Below are positions 1-5,719 of a stretch of DNA of 5,764 nt, piece by piece. Origin of the DNA: Candidatus Kaiserbacteria bacterium (lineage in GTDB: Bacteria; Patescibacteriota; Minisyncoccia; Phycocordibacterales; UBA918); contig JAHFMK010000040.1 in the NCBI GenBank assembly GCA_023264435.1, positions 1 to 5,764 of the forward strand, given 5' to 3'. The position numbers and the translations under genes are program-made. The notes under the pieces were generated by a model. That model had not been told where the DNA came from. It ran no database searches and worked only from the letters and a program-made list of their open reading frames with translations. The stretch's first letter is position 1. Each line of letters starts with the position of its first letter.

Positions 1-120
1 TGCGTGGATGATTTTATCGATATGGATGAAGCACCACAAGAGTTTCTCATTGGTATTCGCGGAAATAATCATATTCGCAAAAAATTGAAAAAGGTTATCC
101 GTGGCGGTGTGAAGGAATAG
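1..120 (+). CDS. 3' end of an unidentified protein gene (partial)
   Basis: Frame 1 is open from the first base and closes at TAG (118-120), giving the last 39 residues of a protein whose start lies before the window. The tail is first acidic (DDFIDMDEAPQEF), then a short hydrophobic stretch (LIGIR), and ends in a strongly basic segment (IRKKLKKVIRGGVKE). That ending would suit a nucleic-acid-binding protein, but I do not recognise the family. It does not resemble the end of ribosomal protein S15, which often precedes pnp in other bacteria. A strong hairpin terminator starts four bases after the stop, so this gene ends its own transcription unit. That it is coding rests on the open frame, family-like codon use and the terminator placement. 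Confidence 0.65.
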   Translation, partial: CVDDFIDMDEAPQEFLIGIRGNNHIRKKLKKVIRGGVKE

Positions 121-123
121 TCT

Positions 124-175
124 ATGCACGCACAAAAAACACCTCATAACAATGAGGTGTTTTTTGTGCGTGCAT
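124..175 (+). terminator. Long perfect hairpin terminator, possibly bidirectional
   Basis: Two 24-base arms (124-147 and 152-175) are perfectly complementary around a 4-base AACA loop. The core acacctcat/atgaggtgt stem is followed by a run of six T (160-165), as in an intrinsic terminator. The matching A run (134-139) in the left arm would act as a T tract for transcription from the other strand. Unusually, pairing continues about 10 bp beyond the T tract (atgcacgcac/gtgcgtgcat). It starts four bases after the upstream stop codon. Confidence 0.85.
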
Positions 176-176
176 T

Positions 177-185
177 TGCTACACT
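177..185 (+). promoter_or_regulatory. Candidate extended -10 promoter element for pnp
   Basis: TGCTACACT reads as TG-N-TACACT, matching TATAAT at 4 of 6 positions with the extended TG. Two close relatives occur before other genes in this window (2493-2500 and 4356-4364). No good -35 hexamer lies 16-18 bases upstream, where the terminator arm sits. Transcription would start near 191-193, giving a leader of about 113 bases. A small stem (192-196 with 202-206, gatgc/gcatc) would fall at the RNA 5' end. Prediction from motif only. Confidence 0.4.
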
Positions 186-267
186 AGCGATGATGCTATC
201 GGCATCTGTATTATTTATTGGATAGAACACCGCACCATGAGCGGTTTGCAAATGGGTTTCAAATATT

Positions 268-296
268 TTGAAATTCAAAACGCGAATCGCTCTTAT
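268..296 (+). promoter_or_regulatory. Alternative pnp promoter adjacent to the start codon
   Basis: TTGAAA (268-273, 5 of 6 to the -35 consensus) is followed after exactly 17 bases by TCTTAT (291-296, 4 of 6 to the -10 consensus). Transcription would begin around 303-304, next to ATG 305, giving an essentially leaderless mRNA. The TTGAAA is part of an inverted repeat TTTCAAA-TAT-TTTGAAA (257-273), which could be an operator or only an A+T-rich coincidence. It competes with the candidate at 177-185, and both may be used. Confidence 0.3.
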
Positions 297-304
297 TAAA
301 ACTT

Positions 305-2437
305 ATGGAAAAAAAATCATACACACTCGTCATCGGCGACAAGACCATCACTGCACAATTTACCAATCTGACCAATCAAGCAAACGGTTCCGTTATTCTT
401 ACAATGGGGGAGACTGTTGTACTGGTTACTGCTGTCATGAGTAAAAAGGCATCAAACGCAATGTCGTATTTTCCACTGTCAGTAGAGTTCGAAGAAAAAT
501 TTTACGCAACGGGACAAATTCTTGGTAGTCGATTTATGCGACGCGAAGGTCGTCCGAGCGATGGGGCCGTACTCTCAGCACGAATTGTAGATAGAACGAT
601 TCGACCACTTTTCAATCAAACACTTCGACACGAAATTCAAGTCATTGTCACCGTACTCAGTGCAGGAGAAGATGACCCTGATGTACTCGGAGTTATTGGT
701 GCATCACTCGCACTTTCTGTTTCAGATATACCGTGGGACGGACCTGTTGGTGCAGTGCGTCTTGGAAAGAAGAAGGACACTGGTGAAATACTTATAAACC
801 CAACATACGTTGAGCGTGAAACGGGATCGCTTTTATATGAAGTTCTTGCATGTGGAAAAGATGGAATGATAAATATGATTGAAACCGCAGGGTTTGAGAT
901 ATCTGAAACAGAAGTCGGAGACGCACTCGAAACAGCAGTATCGATACATGCTGACATCGAGGCATTTCAAAAAAAGATTGTTGCGGAATGTGGCATGACA
1001 AAACGGGCACTCGCATTACCCGAAATCTCACCAGAAGTACGTACGTTGTTTGAAACTAATTTTTCAACAAAACTTTTTGAGGTGCTCTTTTCACAACAAA
1101 CAGGGAAGGCACACCTCTCAGTACTAAAAGATGCCTGGCTTACAGAGGTAAAAGAAACGTATCCCGATTCTGATATCGGACTTGCGGGTGAGTACTTTGA
1201 ATCCGCAGTTGACCACACACTCCATGATGGTGTACTCAATAAAAAAATTCGACCTGATGGAAGAGGCATGGATGAAGTGCGTCCACTCTTTGCACAGGCA
1301 GGTGGCGTTTCACCAGTGCTTCATGGAAGTGGAATATTCTATCGTGGCGAAACGCACATCTTTACTGCACTCACCTTGGGCGGACCTGATGACTCACAAA
1401 TACTTGATACCATTGAGGAAGATGGCACCAAAAAAAGTTTCATGCATCACTACAACTTTCCACCATTTTCTGTAGGTGAGGTGGGGCGTGTTGGTGGAGC
1501 AAATCGTCGCATGATAGGACACGGCGCTCTTGCGGAAAAAGCACTTGTTGCAGTTATTCCAGAAAAAACAGTGTTCCCCTATACCATTCGTTTAGTATCA
1601 GAGACAATGGCATCAAATGGTTCAAGCTCTATGGGTTCAGTCTGTGCTTCAACACTCGCACTCATGGATGGAGGAGTCCCTATCACACGACCAGTAGCAG
1701 GGATTGCTTCAGGACTACTGATGGAGACACCTGAAAAATATCAACTCATTACTGATATTCAAGGGCCCGAAGATGAACACGGTGACATGGACTTTAAAGT
1801 TGCGGGAACACGAGCAGGTATTACTGCAATACAGATGGATGTAAAAGTTGGTGGTATTCCTGTAGCGATACTTCGTGAAGCATTAGAGAAAGCACGTGTT
1901 GCACGGTTACACATTCTTACAACACTAGAAGCAGAGATTGCAGTTCCTCGAAGTGAAATATCATCGCGTGCCCCAAAGATTGTCGTGATGCGTATTGCAC
2001 CAAACCAAATTGGTCTTGTTATTGGTAGTGGCGGAAAAACTATCAATGGTATCAAGGACGAAACAGGGGTAGATGAAATCACGATTGAAGATGACGGAAC
2101 GGTATATATTACAGGGAAAGCAGACGCACCCGAAAAGGCACGGGCAAAAATTGCTGACCTCACACGGACATTTGAAATTGGAGAATATATGGATGTCGAA
2201 ATTACTCGTATCGCTCCCTTTGGTGCATTTGGAAAACTCAATACACAAAACGAAGGACTTATACATATCTCAGAAATTGTCCCCTGGCGACTTGAAAATC
2301 TCGACGGTATTCTTGCAGTCGGTGATGTGGTTCCCGTCGTGGTATCGAAAATTGAGGACGGAAAAATTGGACTCTCCATTAAAAAAGCCGACCCTGCATT
2401 TGCAGAGAAAAAAGGGTTGAAGCCACCGACAGTCTAA
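305..2437 (+). CDS. pnp: Polynucleotide phosphorylase (PNPase)
   Basis: Phosphate-dependent 3'-5' exoribonuclease that degrades mRNA to nucleoside diphosphates, normally a ring-shaped trimer in the cytoplasm. The 710-residue product has the complete bacterial domain order: RNase PH-like domain 1 (about 10-145), helical linker (about 240-315), RNase PH-like domain 2 (about 318-540), KH (about 555-614, GSGG loop 574-577) and S1 (about 625-693). The active site is intact: the phosphate-binding NGSSSMGS (438-445) and D490, D496 and K498, corresponding to E. coli D486, D492 and K494. The RNA-gripping FFRR loop is present at the same residue numbers as F77-M78-R79-R80, so the second Phe is Met. The usual RREIGHG reads RRMIGHG here. 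ATG 305 is the family start, MEKKSYTLVIGDK leading straight into domain 1. No Shine-Dalgarno precedes it. The gene appears monocistronic, between two terminators. Confidence 0.98.
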   Translation: MEKKSYTLVIGDKTITAQFTNLTNQANGSVILTMGETVVLVTAVMSKKASNAMSYFPLSVEFEEKFYATGQILGSRFMRREGRPSDGAVLSARIVDRTIRPLFNQTLRHEIQVIVTVLSAGEDDPDVLGVIGASLALSVSDIPWDGPVGAVRLGKKKDTGEILINPTYVERETGSLLYEVLACGKDGMINMIETAGFEISETEVGDALETAVSIHADIEAFQKKIVAECGMTKRALALPEISPEVRTLFETNFSTKLFEVLFSQQTGKAHLSVLKDAWLTEVKETYPDSDIGLAGEYFESAVDHTLHDGVLNKKIRPDGRGMDEVRPLFAQAGGVSPVLHGSGIFYRGETHIFTALTLGGPDDSQILDTIEEDGTKKSFMHHYNFPPFSVGEVGRVGGANRRMIGHGALAEKALVAVIPEKTVFPYTIRLVSETMASNGSSSMGSVCASTLALMDGGVPITRPVAGIASGLLMETPEKYQLITDIQGPEDEHGDMDFKVAGTRAGITAIQMDVKVGGIPVAILREALEKARVARLHILTTLEAEIAVPRSEISSRAPKIVVMRIAPNQIGLVIGSGGKTINGIKDETGVDEITIEDDGTVYITGKADAPEKARAKIADLTRTFEIGEYMDVEITRIAPFGAFGKLNTQNEGLIHISEIVPWRLENLDGILAVGDVVPVVVSKIEDGKIGLSIKKADPAFAEKKGLKPPTV

Positions 2438-2449
2438 GTGTTCCAACAC

Positions 2450-2485
2450 AAAAAATTACGCCCACCTGCGGGCGTAATTTTTTTT
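2450..2485 (+). terminator. Intrinsic terminator of pnp
   Basis: A 14-base arm (2450-2463, A6 then ttacgccc) pairs perfectly with 2470-2483 around a 6-base loop ACCTGC. The GC-rich top is followed by eight T (2478-2485), then ATTTT. It starts 13 bases after the pnp stop, so it should end the pnp transcript. Because of the A run on the left it could also stop transcription from the opposite strand. Confidence 0.92.
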
Positions 2486-2492
2486 ATTTTAT

Positions 2493-2500
2493 GCGATACT
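2493..2500 (+). promoter_or_regulatory. Candidate extended -10 promoter before the membrane protein gene
   Basis: TG-C-GATACT (2492-2500) matches the -10 consensus at 4 of 6 positions with the extended TG. It lies directly after the pnp terminator T tract, which occupies the -35 position, so no separate -35 hexamer is recognisable. A start of transcription about 7 bases downstream (near 2507) would leave only about 5 bases before ATG 2512, giving a nearly leaderless mRNA. The same motif style recurs at 177-185 and 4356-4364. Confidence 0.45.
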
Positions 2501-2511
2501 ATTACTACAGT

Positions 2512-4350
2512 ATGGAAGACACGCATAATACATTAAAAGATTCAGGTGTCACATTTACAGATGTGCACTCTGATGAACCCCATGAGGCAGTGCGCGCACA
2601 AAGCGTTTCGGCTCAGTCAGACCACAGCACACAACATTCACATTTGAGTGCACATGGGGGTGTGTTTAATGTCTCCAAAGCATTTGATGAAGAAAAAAAT
2701 GAAGAAGGTACAATTGTAAGTGATAAACGAACGCGTCATACCTCTTTAATAAAATCACTCCACGATGCATTTGGTGAATGGTTTGGTGAAACCAAAAAAA
2801 ATATTTCAGAGGTGCAAGAGAAAATTACAAAAGTCATACAGACAGAAACACAAACGATACCGATGGCTGAGGAACGGAAGGATGTGATTGAAAAAGCAAC
2901 AATTCACACACACCTTGCACCACGAGATGATTCAAAAATTGTTATCGAGAATATTCGTACCTACAAAAAAGACACTGAGCGAATAACAGGAAATTCACTT
3001 ACGCTCAAAGATTCATTGCCGGTTCAAAAAAATTCTTGGAATCACACTATTTCTGAAGATGTATTATCCGCACAAGACACCACATCCACTCGCTTCACAC
3101 CACCCGACATGCGTGACAGCATGGTTGCACCACTTGTTGCACAAAAAATAAAACAGGGAATTGAAACATATATCACCACTAAACATGAGACTCCTCCAGC
3201 TATACCCGTGCGTGAACAAGCGTCTCGCTCTGAAACAGGTGCTACAAAAGTAGACATGCGTAATAACGCACACAACGTTGCACCAGATATAGCAAAACCT
3301 CTCAGAAAAAATAATGAAAATGAATACACGAAATTAAACGACACATTTGCAACAAAAACAGATAGTGCATCAACGCCTGTTAAGGCAGACATTGTTTCAT
3401 ATCCTCCTATTATAAAAACAGCTGATACCGTAACCAGACCAGAGAACACAGTCCTCTCAATGACACCTGTTTCTCAAACTCTTTCTGTTCCACAGGAAGT
3501 ATCATCTCAGAGTGAGTTTCACACTACTTCACGTCCATCACCTTCGGTGTCTGCGATGCCTCTCTCACCACAACAGCCACCGATATTTTATAGACCAATG
3601 CGTCTGCCCCAGGATGATAGTGTTGCACAGAGTGCACATCAAACAATTACCAAGAATGCTTCGAATACGCCACGTGCCACATTCCATTATATTCTTTATG
3701 CTGGAATACTCATAAGTATTATTGCAGTAGGTGCGGTGCTTGGCATCCTCGCAAAAAATAAGTTTGCAGGCAATACGATTTCGGAAAATAATCAACCATT
3801 GGAAACTAATCCAGTTACACGAAGCGCATCCTCTTCTCCATTTACTATCCCTTTGACGGGACAGAATTTACTCTTTCGCGAAACACTGCGAGCTAAAATA
3901 CAATCAGCACCAACTGGTTTCACAAAAATGTATCCGCACGTAGTTGATGGTTTGTCTACTCGACCTGCAACAAGCAAAGAACTGCTCGAATTCTTAGAAA
4001 CGCACTTTCCGCAGAATGTGCAACGTGTACTGAATGACACGCTCATACTGGGAAGTATTACCATCACAAAAAACGAACCGTTTATCGTTCTGAGCTCATA
4101 TAATTTTGATCTACTCTTCACTGGTCTGCTTGCATGGGAACCATATCTTTACGCTGACTTACAACCAATTTTTGGGAACACACCACCGAAACATATTGAG
4201 TTTATAGATGCCGTCCGCAGTAATGTTCCTACACGAATTCTATATGATGACGCAGGCAATGAGGTGCTCGTATACGCGTTCATTAGTAAAAATACAGTTG
4301 TCATTACGAGCACCAGTCAAGCACTTTCTGCACTTATCTCAGCGTTATAG
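2512..4350 (+). CDS. Single-pass membrane protein with long disordered N-terminal region, unknown function
   Basis: The 612-residue product has three parts. Residues 1 to about 388 are hydrophilic, rich in Ser, Thr, Pro, Glu, Lys and His, and probably disordered, apart from a likely amphipathic helix at about 77-110 (LIKSLHDAFGEWFGETKK onward). Residues 392-414 form one clear transmembrane helix (YILYAGILISIIAVGAVLGI). Residues about 445-612 look folded, with helical LLEFLETHFP and QNVQRVLNDT segments, then alternating hydrophobic strands ending in VLVYAFISKNTVVITS and a final helix. There is no N-terminal signal peptide. I associate this C-terminal domain type with uncharacterised Patescibacteria proteins, but that is recollection, not a search. 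The helix flanks do not settle topology; the C-terminal domain outside is only my guess. ATG 2512 is preferred over the in-frame ATG 2491, which overlaps the promoter-like element and would add MRYYYYS. No terminator follows. Confidence 0.85.
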   Translation: MEDTHNTLKDSGVTFTDVHSDEPHEAVRAQSVSAQSDHSTQHSHLSAHGGVFNVSKAFDEEKNEEGTIVSDKRTRHTSLIKSLHDAFGEWFGETKKNISEVQEKITKVIQTETQTIPMAEERKDVIEKATIHTHLAPRDDSKIVIENIRTYKKDTERITGNSLTLKDSLPVQKNSWNHTISEDVLSAQDTTSTRFTPPDMRDSMVAPLVAQKIKQGIETYITTKHETPPAIPVREQASRSETGATKVDMRNNAHNVAPDIAKPLRKNNENEYTKLNDTFATKTDSASTPVKADIVSYPPIIKTADTVTRPENTVLSMTPVSQTLSVPQEVSSQSEFHTTSRPSPSVSAMPLSPQQPPIFYRPMRLPQDDSVAQSAHQTITKNASNTPRATFHYILYAGILISIIAVGAVLGILAKNKFAGNTISENNQPLETNPVTRSASSSPFTIPLTGQNLLFRETLRAKIQSAPTGFTKMYPHVVDGLSTRPATSKELLEFLETHFPQNVQRVLNDTLILGSITITKNEPFIVLSSYNFDLLFTGLLAWEPYLYADLQPIFGNTPPKHIEFIDAVRSNVPTRILYDDAGNEVLVYAFISKNTVVITSTSQALSALISAL

Positions 4351-4355
4351 TCTCA

Positions 4356-4364
4356 TGATATACT
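4356..4364 (+). promoter_or_regulatory. Candidate extended -10 promoter for the dksA-like/comM pair
   Basis: TG-A-TATACT matches TATAAT at 5 of 6 positions and has the extended TG, the best promoter match in the window. No -35 hexamer is evident 16-18 bases upstream, inside the end of the preceding gene. Transcription starting 7-8 bases downstream would begin at 4371-4372, that is at or one base before ATG 4372, so a leaderless mRNA is predicted. It fills the 21-base gap between the two genes. Confidence 0.55.
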
Positions 4365-4371
4365 GATACCT

Positions 4372-4737
4372 ATGGAAGTAAAAAAATATGAAGTGCATCT
4401 AAAAGAGATGCTTGCAGAAATTATTAATGAACTTCAATCAGTAGGAATTCAAAATCCACAAACACCCAGCGACTGGATTGCAACACCACAAGAGCTTGAT
4501 GCAGAAGAGCCTGATGAAAATCTTTCTGCCGATGTAGTCGAAGATTGGAATGAACGAAATGCACTCGTCTCGACACTTGAGCCACAACATAACGCAATCG
4601 TCAGAGCACTCACAAAGATTGAAGAGGGGACATTTGGTACCTGTGAAATATGTGGAGCTGAGATTGAAGAAAAGAGACTCGATGCAAATCCCGCATCACG
4701 CACCTGCATTGCACACCGTGAAGAACCAGTACGTTAA
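4372..4737 (+). CDS. DksA/TraR family zinc-finger protein
   Basis: A 121-residue protein ending in a DksA/TraR-type zinc finger: TFGTCEICGAEIEEKRLDAN then TCIAH, with ligands C91, C94, C112 and H115. Family members usually have four Cys; here the last ligand appears to be His. The region before it (about 50-83) is a charged helix leading into LTKIEEGTFGTC, the typical DksA/TraR entry to the finger. The first 20 residues form another helix, so a short helical hairpin is likely, interrupted by a Pro- and acid-rich segment (29-50). DksA proteins bind RNA polymerase through the secondary channel and alter initiation, often with ppGpp. Whether this one does so is inferred from the family only, and I see no clear DxxDxA tip motif. 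The start follows a strong -10-like element with no Shine-Dalgarno. comM begins 4 bases after its stop, so the two are probably cotranscribed. Confidence 0.88.
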   Translation: MEVKKYEVHLKEMLAEIINELQSVGIQNPQTPSDWIATPQELDAEEPDENLSADVVEDWNERNALVSTLEPQHNAIVRALTKIEEGTFGTCEICGAEIEEKRLDANPASRTCIAHREEPVR

Positions 4738-4741
4738 TCCT

Positions 4742-5719
4742 ATGAATGTCGCACGAATCTTTGGAGCACAACCATCAGTTACCGGTGCTGACATCGTAAC
4801 ACTTGAAACAGACCTTTCACGAGGTCTGTTTGCATTTTCGATTGTGGGACTTCCAGGGAAAGCGGTAGAGGAAGCACGTGATAGAGTAAACAGTGCTATC
4901 AAGAATACAGGGTTTGATGCACCAAAAAGTCAAAACCATAAAGTAGTTATCTCTCTTGCACCCGCAGACTTAAAAAAAGAAGGACCACTCTTTGATTTAC
5001 CAATGGCAATTTCCTATCTCATTGCATCTGAGACAATTACTGCCGATGTTTCGAAAACTATTTTTATTGGAGAGCTTGGGCTCGATGGCACACTCCACCA
5101 TGTTCGTGGTGTGCTTCCCATTGTACGAAAAGCACAATCACTTGGTTTTAAGGAAGTAATTGTTCCATTCGAAAATAGAGAGGAAGCCGCACTTATTCCA
5201 GACATAGTGGTCATACCAGCTCATTCACTTGATGATGTTGTTCGACATATTGATACCACAAGAGAAAATCATACTCGCATACCAGCATGTCCACCAACAC
5301 TCATTCCTACAACATGGAGCGAACACACGGTACGACTCGAGGATATTCGTGGACAAGAATCTGCAAAACGCGGACTCATGATAAGTGCAGCAGGAAGACA
5401 TAACGTTATTATGGTTGGTCCTCCGGGAACAGGAAAGACGATGCTTGCGAGAGCGTTTCAGGGAATTCTCCCGCCACTCACCACCGATGAAGCACTTGAA
5501 GTAACCGCAATACATTCAGTCGCAGGAACTCATACAAGCATTTCTGCACAGCCACCGTTTCGAGCACCACATCACACCGCATCATATACTGCACTCGTTG
5601 GTGGTGGTTCACATCCAAAGCCTGGAGAAATTACGCTTGCACATAAGGGTGTACTTTTTTTAAAGTCAGTCCCTCAAACCTCACTAGCCAATTCTGTAGC
5701 GAATCTTTTTTCGAGGTAA
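4742..5719 (+). CDS. comM: ComM/YifB Mg-chelatase-like AAA+ protein, C-terminally truncated
   Basis: ComM is a hexameric AAA+ helicase that drives branch migration when incoming DNA recombines during natural transformation in Vibrio and relatives. The 325-residue product has the N-terminal ChlI-like domain (about 20-145, with LFAFSIVGLPGKAVEEARDRV at 29-49 and GPLFDLPMAI at 81-90). An AAA+ module begins near 199 with Walker A GPPGTGKT (226-233) and the family signature PFRAPHHTAS (272-281). Family members are about 500 residues. Here similarity stops after GVLFL (303-307), where D-E of Walker B should follow; instead KSVPQTSLANSVANLFSR and TAA appear. Walker B, sensor and arginine-finger regions and the C-terminal domain are missing, so ATP hydrolysis is not expected. 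Start: ATG 4742 matches the family N-terminus (MNVARIFGA) and lies 4 bases after the preceding stop with no Shine-Dalgarno, suggesting translational coupling. The truncation may be real or an assembly junction. Confidence 0.9.
   Translation: MNVARIFGAQPSVTGADIVTLETDLSRGLFAFSIVGLPGKAVEEARDRVNSAIKNTGFDAPKSQNHKVVISLAPADLKKEGPLFDLPMAISYLIASETITADVSKTIFIGELGLDGTLHHVRGVLPIVRKAQSLGFKEVIVPFENREEAALIPDIVVIPAHSLDDVVRHIDTTRENHTRIPACPPTLIPTTWSEHTVRLEDIRGQESAKRGLMISAAGRHNVIMVGPPGTGKTMLARAFQGILPPLTTDEALEVTAIHSVAGTHTSISAQPPFRAPHHTASYTALVGGGSHPKPGEITLAHKGVLFLKSVPQTSLANSVANLFSR

Noticed and set aside
257..273. TTTCAAA-TAT-TTTGAAA as a dedicated operator
   Set aside because: Only 7 bp arms in A+T-rich sequence, no second copy, and no adjacent regulator; mentioned only within the promoter candidate.
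1759..2379. A 206-codon open frame on the minus strand inside pnp
   Set aside because: It lies entirely antisense to the conserved pnp coding region, its translation is Ser/Ile-rich without family features, and no promoter or start signal supports it.
2491..2511. ATG 2491 as the start of the membrane protein
   Set aside because: It overlaps the terminator tail and the -10-like element and adds only MRYYYYS; ATG 2512 has the same tATGGAAG context as ATG 4372.
3042..3449. A 135-codon minus-strand open frame inside the membrane protein gene
   Set aside because: Its hydrophobic, Ser/Val-rich translation is what the reverse of Thr/Ala/Asp-rich codons gives; no independent start signals.
4550..4741. 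An N-terminal extension of comM starting at ATG 4550
   Set aside because: It would overlap most of the DksA-like gene in another frame; the ComM family N-terminus matches ATG 4742 exactly.
5656..5719. A simple one-base frameshift in comM
   Set aside because: Neither alternative frame after 5662 encodes the expected D-E-x-P-E-F continuation, so a single indel cannot restore the family sequence.
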